Assembly (NCBI GenBank): GCA_963969395.1
Contig: OZ017795.1
Location: forward strand, 25,277,063 to 25,341,062
DNA: 64,000 nucleotides
Direction: 5' to 3'
Source: Pseudoscleropodium purum
Lineage: Eukaryota; Streptophyta; Bryopsida; Hypnales; Brachytheciaceae
In this document: one piece after another, positions 37,195 to 47,602 of the stretch
Position numbering within the stretch: the first letter of the stretch is position 1
How the letters are laid out: each line of letters begins with the position of its first letter
Program-made: the position numbers and the translations under genes
The notes under the pieces: generated by a model
Database searches by the model: none
What the model was told of the DNA's origin: nothing
Seen by the model: the letters and a program-made list of their open reading frames with translations, nothing else

Positions 37195-37860
37195 GGTGTT
37201 GTAGTCCTAATATATTCCATCCTCCCTTCACAAACATGTAAGACCCAAGAAGTTGAGGACATATTTTGCTCAGATTGCAAGATGGACAATAGGCAACCAA
37301 GAAGGACACTTCCCAACTGCTTCTTCATTTATACCTGCAAAAGGTTGCAGCCCTTTAAACAAGATTTTTATGATTCAAAATGGCCTTCATTTTTTGTAAA
37401 AGGATTGCTGTATTTTATATATTCCTTGACTCATTCTACTATCTATTCTAGCAAGAATGAGGAATAATTAGACGCTCCACCCCCGAGCATGCTCTACTTT
37501 TTGATTTTACCAAATTGTAGAAGAATCTTGAAGATGTTTACAATTGGAGGATTGATTCTACTCCTTGTTGCCGACGTCTTAATATGGAAGTCTATATGTC
37601 TTTGTAGGAAATTAATGTCACATGATGAACACCTTCAAGCATACATGATTCTTTCAATTTCTTTCAACATCCATCTATGCATTTTTTGCAATCAATATTT
37701 TTCCTTATCAAAAATTCAAGACATCATTTGCAATTTGTCAAAGGACTCACAACCTATAATCATTTGCAATCTTCAAACTAGGATCTTCAGATTGAGCAAC
37801 ATCCAGTTGAAAATTATTGTATTTCAAAAACACTTCTCAAATGAATTCTCATTACCATAG
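37195..37860 (+). other. Two consecutive uncharacterised ORFs
   Basis: An open frame ending at 37467 (ATG at 37282) contains a CSDC motif just before the ATG and two further Cys residues (NCF, YTCKR). A second frame, 37489-37860, is 123 codons with a hydrophobic segment (GGLILLLVADVLIW) near residues 20-34. The 3' end of the second overlaps a tandem repeat. No domain is recognised. They may be transposon debris or chance. Confidence 0.2.
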
Positions 37861-38250
37861 TCAGAAAAACTCATAGTTCCTCTATAATGCTATTAATTAT
37901 TGTGGAATATTGTTTTCTGAAAATTTTAAATCAATCATTGACACACTTTGCTAATCATTGTCAACTACTTACTAATCCATTGCAATTGACCTCTATCGAT
38001 CACTTCAAAATTTGCCACACCCAATTTCAACAACCCTTGTGTTCAAATGGATTCTCATTACTATAGTAAGAGAAACTCACAATTCCTCTTCAATGTTCTT
38101 AATCACTATGGAATATTGTGTTATGAAAATTTTAAATCAATCACCGACAAGCATTGTCGATCATTATTGACCACTATTTGATTCTCTACAATTGAACTCT
38201 ATCGATCACTTTAGAATTTGTAACACCCATATCAATAACCCTTGTGCTTG
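37838..38250. repeat. Tandem duplication, two ~206-bp units
   Basis: CAAATGAATTCTCATTACCA at 37838 recurs as CAAATGGATTCTCATTACTA at 38044. The following blocks (GGAATATTGT, AAATTTTAAATCAATCA, CTCTATCGATCACTT) repeat at the same spacing. Units are roughly 80-85% identical by eye. Confidence 0.85.
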
Positions 38251-38259
38251 ACTACAATT

Positions 38260-40080
38260 TCAATGATACCTTTGAAGTAGTGTCAAGAGACATGTGCAAG
38301 CACAATCAAGGCGAACATCACTTGCATTGTGCACGTGCAAAAAGGCCAATTACTTCAATGTTGTTTTAAAAAAAATTGCACGGTAGCAAAGGGTAATATG
38401 AAGTTTTTTTATTCTCATCCGATAGTTGGTATTTTTTCATTTTTTTTTGGGGGGGGGGACATAATAGGTTGCCTATGTGACAATTCTCAAGTCATTGAGG
38501 GGTTCAATACATTTGCAATACACTAATCATTTTTTGATGATTTCTTGAACAATGAGGAAATTTTTTAATTTAAAATTCAAATAGTTAAAAATTAGAAGAA
38601 AAAATTTCAAGAACTTTGACTTTGCATATTGCAAGATAATAGGGCTTGAGGTTAGAAGAAAATATTTTTCTTGGAGACACCCCATTATAGCTAACAAAGT
38701 TTGACTCCTCTCAAAATGTGATTTGAAAACAAAAATTCAAAAAAAATTATATGACATATTTTATTACTTACATAAATGTCAAATTTCAATAATTGATGAA
38801 CGTTTTGGAAAAAGATGCTCCAAAGATGCCTAAATTGCTTAGGTTTTTCCAAATATTTAGGGAGTATAACTTTTGATTCAAGCATCCTATAAAAAAAAAC
38901 TATATTCCTACTAAAGAAGTACATATTTACATTGTGTATTAAAATTTTATAAATATTTTACTTAAATTGACTTTATAAGAACCTAGCCGGATTTTCAAGA
39001 TTTTGTTTGTTTAATGAACAATTGGCCTATAGGATTTAAAAGTTGTCACTTAGTCAATGGCACTTGAATTGAAATTGTTGTTGGTTTCATAGAATATATT
39101 CTATATACATATATAATAGAAGGAAGGAAAAATTTGTGAAGAAAGGCGGGGTTAGAAAAAAATTGGACACTTAAATTTTATATGTAAGATAGCTCTATTT
39201 AAAAAAGCACAAGAATAAATTTATAAAAACTATAGGGTATTGGAAATATACTCCATATAGTTGTTTATGTAAAAATATGATCATCTTAAATACTACAATT
39301 AAGGTAAATAGCTTTACATCATGTAGCTTCTTAACTCAAGTATAAACCTTAAATTATAAGAAGTGATTTCCCTTAAACCTATTTACATTGAAGTTCATGT
39401 GTTTACCTTCTTATAAATAGCAAAACATAGTGAGAACCAAAAAATGATTTTGCTATTTGTTGTAGTTTGTATTAAAGTAATTTCATTCTTCCTTGAGACC
39501 TTAATATGGCATTTAACAAGGATGAAGTGGCATGCCACATTAGCACACTTTGATATCATTTGAAAATTTGAACAATGTTTTTATATACATCATTAAGATG
39601 TCAATTGAAACATTAACTAAAATTTTCAAATGTTTTTTGCAATATCAATTGAGATGTTAACTAAGACATCCAATTCTTTTTTGTGACATCAATCTCAACA
39701 ACTTTGTATAATTCAAGAGTTTTCTATATTCCATATTGTTTGTCTTTCCTCCTACCACCTCACTTGAATAAATAACTTGCTTTTTTTTTGTCAATATACT
39801 CATAATAAGTGGCTTTTCAAGCCATGCAATATAAATTCTAAATATGGTGTATTGTGCATGATGTACAATGCATAGAATATTGTGTACTTTGGTAATGAGA
39901 AAATTTCAATTGACTCTACTATCAGAGTTTTGAAGTAAGGAAGAGGATTGAGAAGGAGAAGATATTAGCTTGAAAAAATGTGGTATTTAAACTAAAGTGT
40001 AGTAATCTAGTTTCACATATTGTGGTGTAAGTTAAATGGAGTGCAGATTCAAGTATTGACATTTTACTTGTCCACTGAAT
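38260..40080. other. AT-rich gene-free stretch
   Basis: Contains a T9G9 homopolymer junction at about 38440-38458. No coding sequence is recognised, although upstream exons of the protease pseudogene at 40085 could lie undetected near 39.9 kb. Confidence 0.35.
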
Positions 40081-40084
40081 GTAG

Positions 40085-40798
40085 GTCAAAGTAGTGGAAC
40101 TACTAGATGTGGGGTGGAAAACAAGGTGCCAGTAGATAATTCAAGTTTTTTAAATTATGAGTTTCATAGTAAACAAATGAAAAGTTTGGGATCAAAAGAT
40201 GTGTGGTTGAACACACTAGTTGTGAATTTATATGCTCAATATCTCTTGAGAATTACAGATAGGGATAAGTTTTTTTTGCTAACTTCTCAATTTATGACTG
40301 CTAGGCACAAATTGCAACAAGCAGAGAAATTTGTCCTAAATGACTCCGAGGATAGTTTCAAGTACATAATCATGCCTATACACAACATGGATCATTTTGC
40401 GTTATGTATAATAGTTTGTGTATGCAAAGAAATCAACAAGACTTTGTTCTTAGATCCCCTACATATAAAAAACTTCAAGAAGGCCTCAATGCTTACATTA
40501 AGATCCTAGCAACCTCTATTTAAAAAATGCATGAAAAAGATAAGGAGCTAAAATTTAGCAGTAAGCCCGAATTGATAGAGTTGAAAGTATGCATCCTCTC
40601 CCCCCTTGATTTTCATTCAATACTTATCAATCATCTTTTTTCAAAATAGAATTAGGTCACATTGCAAAATTTACTGATGAGCGTCTATACTCCTTGTAGG
40701 CTTCAAGACAAGGAAATGGACATGATTGTAGCATGTATGTTCTTATGTACATCAAAAATTTTATTTTCGACATTAAGGAAAATGACGACTATTCTTTT
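40085..40798 (+). pseudogene. Ulp1/C48-type cysteine protease pseudogene, catalytic residues retained
   Basis: An exon beginning after TGTAG at 40085 encodes WLNTLVVNLYAQYLL, then YIIMPIHNMDHFAL and KTLFLDPLHIKN. These match the Ulp1 (SUMO-protease, C48) pattern, with His at 40393-40395 and Asp at 40453-40455. A frameshift near 40480 leads to GLNAYIKILATSI and an in-frame TAA at 40521. The frame then stays open to a GT donor at 40587. After a 113-bp intron ending TTGTAG, an exon (40700-40798) encodes ASRQGNGHDCSMYVLMYIKN, with the oxyanion Gln (40709-40711) and nucleophile Cys (40727-40729), and ends at GTAAGT. All four active-site residues survive, but the frameshift and stop make this a pseudogene, and no N-terminus is seen. 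Ulp1 domains in plant repeats often belong to Mutator-like or other transposons, so a mobile origin is possible but unproven. Confidence 0.7.
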
Positions 40799-40839
40799 GT
40801 AAGTCACTCTCCTTTATGAAGTGCACCAAGTATATTGTG

Positions 40840-40970
40840 TATAATATATAGTGTGTCACGTAATGTATGGTATATTGTATATGATGTATGATGTATAATG
40901 TATAATGTATTATACAATATACTAAATATAATGTATGGTGTATTATATACTATATATGACTTATTTTATA
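40840..40970. repeat. TA-rich microsatellite-like tract (TGTATRATG / TATA)
   Basis: Overlapping words such as GTATAATGTATAATGTAT and TGATGTATGATGTATAATG form an irregular T/A/G repeat. Confidence 0.7.
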
Positions 40971-41356
40971 ATATATGTCAAAATTGATGTCTTAAAATGT
41001 TTGGGCATCAAATCTTATGTCTCAAAAAATGTTCAAACGTTGAAATTGATGTCACTAAAATTAATATCAAAATTCTTCTTGATGTCTAAGTTGACAATGC
41101 TCAAAACACTATTAATCTTTTCAAACATCTTGACGTCAAGTGCTACAACAGCTGCCACGTCATCTTTGAGCTAAGTAAAAAAAATATCATGTGGCATACC
41201 TATCTACATGGCACTTACATGGAGGTGACGTGGCTTCCACATGGCGCACTTTTTATCCTTTCTTTGACCTTGTTTTTTATAACGTTACACTAAAAACATC
41301 GCACATTTTTGCAAATTTTTGCATGTTTTTGCCTTATCAATCTTGATGCATTTTTT

Positions 41357-41521
41357 TGTTGAAAGAAGCTAGTTTAAATCATACCAACAATTACACTAAT
41401 TGTAATGAGATGATGAACCTAGAGCAAGTCCAAGTTATATATATAGAAGCATAACCCTAACTAGATGAATGAGTACTTTGAGATGAATGTAGATTACAGT
41501 AACAAAATCCTAATTCTAACA
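41357..41521 (-). repeat. 3' LTR of the copia element (165 bp)
   Basis: On the plus strand it starts TGTTGAAAGAAGCTAG and ends CCTAATTCTAACA. It is uninterrupted and serves as the reference for locating the insertion in the other LTR. Confidence 0.92.
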
Positions 41522-41530
41522 TCCCCCCTC
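41522..41530 (-). other. Polypurine tract of the copia element
   Basis: Reads GAGGGGGGA on the minus strand directly abutting the 3' LTR, the expected position for plus-strand DNA priming. Confidence 0.85.
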
Positions 41531-41858
41531 AATCGAGAGATTGATGAGCCAGTAATTTGCATAGGTTGAAGTATAAAAAATTACATGCATCCAAGTGAAT
41601 TGAATGGCACACAAGACACAATGAGTTATGCCGGCGTTGTGCACTGTTGTGAGGGAATCTTTGCTTGCACAGTTGGTAGGGTTGGCAGTGTGGATGTTGT
41701 GTGCCTTTGTCTTCCGTCTTGCAACGTGAAGCTATGATTTCGTGGACACCATCTTGGGAGAGCATGGTATTGTTGAGGAGTGTAACGACGAAGATGCGGG
41801 TACCCTCCATGCGTGCGGAGATGCATCTATCAAGTCAAAGATGCAACAAGTCGGACGT

Positions 41859-42149
41859 CAGGGTTGACAGGACGGTCGGACGTCCGGGACGTTTGGACGC
41901 GGACGCTGTGTCCGCAGCGTCCGCCGGGACCGCCCCGTCCACTTGTCCCCTCGTCTGCCCCGGTACGGCCGTCCGCCTAGTTACGGCCGTTCGATCGACA
42001 TGCAGATTGATGTGGTCCGCATGATCTGGACGTCCGCCTTGGGCAGTCCGCCCCGCCTTCCGACGGCGGGAGGGACGTTGCGTCCGTGAGGACGGATGTC
42101 CGGGTTACGAACGCTATTTTGGGGCGGACGTACTGATTTGTCAACCCTA
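41859..42149. mobile_element. GC-rich hAT-type MITE, copy 2 (291 bp), inside the copia element
   Basis: Starts CAGGGTTGACAGGACGG and ends GATTTGTCAACCCTA. The 8-bp flanks TCGGACGT (41851-41858) and TTGGACGG (42150-42157) match at six positions, an aged duplication. The outer ~90 bp on each side match copy 1 (20506-20732) closely; the centre differs and is longer. CpG-rich throughout (GGACGC, GTCCGC, CGGCCG). It produces the spurious ORFs at 41701-42162. Confidence 0.85.
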
Positions 42150-42419
42150 TTGGACGGAGCACCCGAGAAGCTTCAACACCAAAAATTAAGGTTTATGTAG
42201 TGAAGAAAGGGCAAATGCTGAGGGTCTATTTTTCTTGGCGAGATTGTTCTCGAGAGGTTATGGGGTTTAGAAGAGTGCATTATAAAAGTTTTGGGTCTTT
42301 GGATGAGGCTGAAAGGTGCTTGTTTGAAGGTGAATGTGGATAGGGTTTAGAATATTCAAATAGTGCAACTCGGTACTCATCCTGTAAGAGTTGTCGACTG
42401 TGCAAGCCTTAGTAGTGCC

Positions 42420-45400
42420 GATGTTTTTGGAATTTTCCTTTCCTTAATGGCTCTGTAAAGCAATCAATGGATTGCGAATCAGTATGAATGTATTGAAGCT
42501 TGATTCCCCCCCCCTAAATTATTCTTTCTCTCACAAAGTGGTAATGTATCTCTATATGCTTAGAACGAGCATGAAACACATGATTTTGTGAGAGTTTGAA
42601 TGCACCTTGGTTGTCGCAGTGCAGAAGGATGCTCAATGGTGGTGGTGTAGGTTCGTTTTGGAGTGATACAAGATTTATTATTGTTGATGTAGGGTGTTGA
42701 ATTTCTTGAAGGAGTTGGTAGAGTCACACAACCTTTTGGACACTATCACTAAAGGCTTGATAATCAAACTCGGTAGAAGATCTAGAGACAATGAGTTGGC
42801 GTTTGTTTTGTCAAGTAATTAAACCACTTGCTAAAGTAAAGACATAAACATCCATTGATCTTCTTATTTCAGTGCATGAATTCTAATCAACGTCCATGAA
42901 CCCAAAGATTGACATGTAAGCGTCAATATTATAGATAATTTCAAAATCTAGAGTGCCTTGTAAATAGCATAAGACATGCTTAGCTGTATTGAGATGACTT
43001 TGTTAAAGACGTCCTATGTAACTACTCAACTTGTTCATAACATAGGCTAAGTCTAGTCTTGTGATGGTGAGGAATATAAACTTGCTACGAATCGATAGTA
43101 ATTTGTAGGATCTACAGACTAAGTTTGCATATTGCTAATTAGAATTTGTCCTTCTAGCAGTGGGGTAGGGTCCATCTTGCAATCTCACATACCAAATTTG
43201 TCAAGTATGGATTGAGCATATATATTGTTGTTGGTGTAGGAATAGTTCTATAAGGAGTCTATCGATCGATATACCTAGGTAGCAGCGGATGGGCCCAAGA
43301 TCAACCATTTTGAATGTTTATTTCAAAAATGTTTTGATCTAGGATATGAGCTAAGGAGAGTGCCAGTGATAAATAGGTTGTCTATATACAAGAGAAGGAG
43401 TAAGGTTATGCCTTTGTGATGCAGATAATACATGTTTTCATCAGCTTTACTGCACTGCAAATTGACTTTGCTTAGGAAAGCGACTATTTTATCATACCAA
43501 GTGAAAGGGCATTGTTTAAGTCCATAGAGGGATTTCAAGAGGCGACAAACTATATATACTTTGTGGTGAGCTTGAAATCTGGGAGGTTGTCTCATATACA
43601 CGTTTTTTTAGTATACCATTGAGAAATGCTATCTATACATCCATATAATGAATATCCCATCGTTTTGCAACGACAAAGGCAATAGTAGTGCGAAGTGTTG
43701 CCCACTTGATTACTAGACCAAATGTTTTGGTGGTCAATGCTTGGGTGTTGTTCAAATCCGCGTGCCACAAGCCACACTTTCTTCACTGAAGGTTGGCCGT
43801 CAATCCTTGGTTTCAATTTGAATATCCATTTGCATGTAATGGCTTGCTTTTCTAGTAGTAATAGTTCAAGATTCTAGGTGTGACTCTTCCAAATCGAGTC
43901 CATTTCGTCTTCCATGGCTTGCCTCCATCTAGAGTCATGTTTGGCTTGTTTGAAGGTAATATTGTCATGGTCTAAATCTGTAGAAAGGACTTGCGGAGGG
44001 TTCTTGGTCATTGAGCATATATTAAAGTTTGCAGTCGATAGGCACTACTTATAGTTTGCTAACCTAATGTTTTGCTTCTGGGATGTTCAGATCGGTGAAG
44101 GGTAACCGGCGACAGGTGGGGAGCAATTGGAGACGAAGAAGTATCGGAATCTAGTAGAGGCATGTCTTCAAGTGAAGCTGGGGAGGGGGGAGGAAAAAAG
44201 ACTACTGGTAATTTAGATTGGGGGATAAACATGTAGATTGGACTAGGTAGTGGAGTAGGACAATGTGTTGGGGAATTGGGCCTGAGTTCTGGTATCGATG
44301 TATAGTTAGAGGTAAGAAATTTGTTCTGATAGGTTTGATCTATCAAAGGTTCTATGGTTTTAGGAAATAGAATAGTAAAGCTATGTTCAACAAAATGTAC
44401 ATCCCAACTAGTGATAATTTGTCTTGTGGATGGCAATAACATTTGTAGGCTTTACTTTGCTCATTATAGCCAAATAGAATAGTAGGTGCAACTTTGGCTT
44501 CTAGTTTGTGTCGCTTGATGACAAGTATATGACAATATGCAATACACCCTATGACTCTAAGATGTCCTAAGTGTGACTTCATCTATATAAACGCTTCTTC
44601 TAGGGTTTGTAATTTCAAGGCTTTGGTGGGGCATTTGTTTTGCAAGTAATTGATAATTTTAGCTACGTCTTTCCACAAAGCTTTTGAAATTTTGGTGTCA
44701 GTTATCACATTGCGAATTCCTTCAAGCAAAGTTTTTTTTTTCTCTCAACAATTCCATTCAAGTGTAGGGAATACCCAACAACCAATTGACGGTGGATTCC
44801 ATGGTTTGTGCAGTAGGTTTGAAACTTGGTGGATAAGTACTCACCACCTCTATCACAATGAAGGGTGCTAATTTTCATGGCTATTGTTTCTACTAGTTTT
44901 CAAAACCGTTTAAATGAATCTAGAGTCTACAACTTATTTGTGAGAAAATATAGCCAGGTTTTCCTCAAGTAGTCATCTATAAAGGTTAAAATGTACCAGT
45001 TCCTTTGCTTGAAGGTAATTGGTAGTGGACCACAAAGGTTCGTATGAATCAATTGTAAAAGGCAGGTCATATATGTCGTTCATTTCTTCGGTTTTCTATC
45101 CCATGGTAGTTTTCCTAAATGGCTTAATGGACATACATGTTTGAATAATGGGATTTGGAGGACTCCAGCTACGAGGTTTTTTGACATCATATGATAAAGT
45201 GATAGATAATTGATATGTCTAAGTTGTTGATGCCAAAGGTGAATTTCAAGTGCAATTGCTCTTGTGTGATGTGTATAGGAGCTTTGAGAGTTGATGGTGG
45301 TTGGGGCAGTCTCTAGTGAATGCAAGGAGTTTGGAGCTAAAGTTGGGACTGCGGAAGTTATATTTGGAGTTGCGGTGTTGATGGAGTAAGTTAACATGGT

Positions 45401-46960
45401 TGATGAGGTATCTTGATGCCCAAACATATTGGTAACTCTATATAAGTGATTCCTACTATCCCTAATGCCTTAGAGGAGAATAGTTTGGTGGCTATCTATA
45501 TTGTATATACTGCATTTTTGTGATTCAAAGATAATTCTATAGCCTATATCAATTAGCTTACCAACTAAGAGTAAGTTGGTTTTTATATTAGGAACATAGT
45601 GAATGTTGTTGATAGTCTTTATTTTTCTTGAAGAATCTGTAATAGTAATAGTTTCTTGGCCCACTCCTATCATGAATTGTCCTTTTGTAATTCTAATATT
45701 GGAAATTCTAGATAGAATGATTGTATTGAGGAGTCTGGAATTTCTCGTTACATGGGAGGAAGCTCTAGAATCTAAAAACCATTCCTCTTTTATATTTGAT
45801 GTTATGCATGCATTAACTACTTCACAAGAGTTGATTTCCTCTGTAAAAAGTTCGGTGTCATTGTTATAAAATGCATTGATGCAAACCTTGGTTGGAGCTA
45901 TAATATAATCAAAGTTGTAGTCTTTAGAAGCTTCTACAAGATGAACATACTGTTGTAATTGGTTGCATAGAATGTTGTTTAATTGAAGTTACATTGCCTT
46001 GATTCATTCTTCTAACATGGGATAAGTGCAGTCACATGCATAATGACCTAGTTTTCTATACTTGTGGCAATAAATGAAGGTATTGGTTCGGGACTATCGT
46101 GTTGATTATGAGGATTGCTGTTGATTTGCAAATGAAGATCTAGAGCTAGTTCAATCAATAATTAAGCTATAATTTGGTTGTGCGCTCCCTCGGTAGTATC
46201 CTCCTCTCAATGATCCTTTGTTGTTGCCGACAAAGTTTACTTGTTCTGTTTCTTCCCATTGTGTGTCTAGGTGGTGGCCATATGCCTTTTGAAGAAGTAG
46301 ACCCTTGAGTTTGGGAAATGACGATAAATGTTCTCTCCCCTTCTAGATTTGTTTGAATGTTGACCAATTTCTAAATAAACTATTTAGGATGAGGTCTACT
46401 AAATCTTCATAGAGTGTAATAACTCCTAAGTTTGTTAATTATGTCATCAATAGGTTGATCTGTTGGAAGTGTTTGCCTATGTTCTTCCCTTTCTGCTAGT
46501 TTAAGTGAGTAGAACTATTCTTTGAGTGAGAGTCTTTTAGGTGAACTATATACATTGTACATTACTTTCAATTGATGCCAAATAGAGTAAAGATCAATAA
46601 GGTGATGATATTTAGTATAATAGAGTCTCTTACCAGGGCAATAATGATTCGACCTACTCGAAATTTGAGCTCATTCTCCCTTGCGATGCTAGTTACTAGT
46701 ACTATGGTGTTTGTTGTTGTAGCTAGTACTGTTGATATGCCTCTTGCACTCGAGTTGACCTCCCCTGTGATGTTGCTTGAGGAGTTGATATCGATCACTA
46801 ACTGTGGCCTGGGTTCAAGTTTAATAAACCTACAAAGTCCTTGCATCAAAATCATTTTCACTATATAACTCCAGATCACATAGTTAACAAGTCCTGCTAA
46901 TTTCATTGACTCTGGCATGTCTTTCACATTCGGATCCACTACTACATGGTTAGTAAACAA
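42420..46960 (-). pseudogene. copia gag-pol remnant
   Basis: Order on the minus strand: gag from 46960 (MFTNHVVVDPNVKDMP), with a zinc knuckle at 46069-46028 reading CHKYRKLGHYACDC, whose second Cys is Tyr. The protease site at 45772-45761 reads DSRA instead of DSGA. The gag-pre-integrase region is at about 45350-45090 (LWHQQLRHINYLSL). The integrase core has Asp (44854-44852) and Glu (44746-44744) with exactly 35 residues between (DX35E). The RT at about 43850-43320 has YIDN in place of YVDD (Asn codon 43379-43377). RNase H lies at about 42990-42520 and ends in [15 protein letters not shown]. Loss of the zinc-knuckle Cys, protease Gly and RT Asp, plus many frameshifts, rules out activity. 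Confidence 0.9.
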
Positions 46961-47092
46961 TGCATGGTACTCCTAGTACATGCACCGTCAACTGCAACGA
47001 GATCAATGATTGGAAAACTGCTACAATAAATGTTCTCTCTAAGTGTACTATAACTACTTGACAATACTAAACTAATCTAATGGCTAATCTGC

Positions 47093-47106
47093 TTGCTCAA
47101 ATACCA
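47093..47106 (-). other. Primer binding site (initiator-Met tRNA type)
   Basis: Directly after the 5' LTR the minus strand reads TGGTATTTGAGC, matching the usual copia site TGGTATCAGAGC at 10 of 12 positions. Confidence 0.85.
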
Positions 47107-47602
47107 TGTTGGAAGAAGCTAGTTGAAATCATCTTAGCGATTACACTAATTGTAATGAGATGATGAACCCAGAGCAATTCTAGTTTATATCATTAGAAGA
47201 GTTTTTGAGGGTCTAGAAGCCTATTTCGGGCCTATTCCCCCGCAACTATTCCCCGCAGAGAGGGGAATGGTTCATTGTTAGAATTTTTTTTTCATAAAAA
47301 AATTTTAAATTTAAAAAAAATAAAAAATAAAAATTTAAAAAAAAATTAGTCTCCAAATGCAAAAAAAAATTTAATTAAAAATTTAAAAAATTTAAAAAAA
47401 AACTTGGTCAATGACATGGCAAGGTCTTAGCCACGTCAGACTGCTGTGCCGAACATGTTCCCTACATTCATAGGCTGTAATAACTCGTAGGCATCTGAAG
47501 GCCCCAAAAAATCTTCTAATGACACAAAAGCGTAATCTTAACTAGATGAATGAGTACTTTAGGATGAATGTAAATTATAGTAACAAAACCCTAGTTCTAA
47601 CA
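47107..47602 (-). repeat. 5' LTR of the copia element, split by a MITE
   Basis: 47107-47190 and 47522-47602 together make 165 bp, exactly the length of the other LTR, and align to it base for base without gaps. Confidence 0.9.
47191..47521 (+). mobile_element. MITE of the CATTAGAAGA family, copy 3 (331 bp), inside the 5' LTR
   Basis: Starts CATTAGAAGAGTTTTTGAGG and ends AAAAAATCTTCTAATG, good terminal inverted repeats. The interior has long A/T homopolymer tracts and the palindrome TGACATGGC...GCCACGTCA. The intact LTR at 41357 fixes its borders exactly, and the alignment leaves no extra bases for a target duplication. Confidence 0.9.

Larger units (their letters stand above)
41357..47602 (-). 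mobile_element. Ty1/copia LTR retrotransposon, full-length but inactive, with nested insertions
   Basis: The two LTRs are 165 bp each once the insertion in the right one is removed, run TGTTGRAAGAAGCTAG to TTCTAACA, and differ at 24 of 165 positions by hand count, mostly transitions. The element reads on the minus strand: 5' LTR on the right, then an iMet-type primer binding site, gag-protease-integrase-RT-RNase H order (copia type), a polypurine tract, and the 3' LTR. Flanks are T-tracts on both sides, consistent with a 5-bp duplication (TTTTT) though low in complexity. A MITE lies in the 5' LTR (47191-47521) and a hAT MITE near the 3' end (41859-42149). Many frameshifts and stops show it is long dead. 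Confidence 0.93.

Noticed and set aside
41701..42162. ORFs on both strands, up to 107 codons
   Set aside because: Same explanation: the second GC-rich MITE. The remainder is untranslated copia sequence.
46572..46868. 98-codon plus-strand ORF
   Set aside because: Antisense shadow of the copia gag region.
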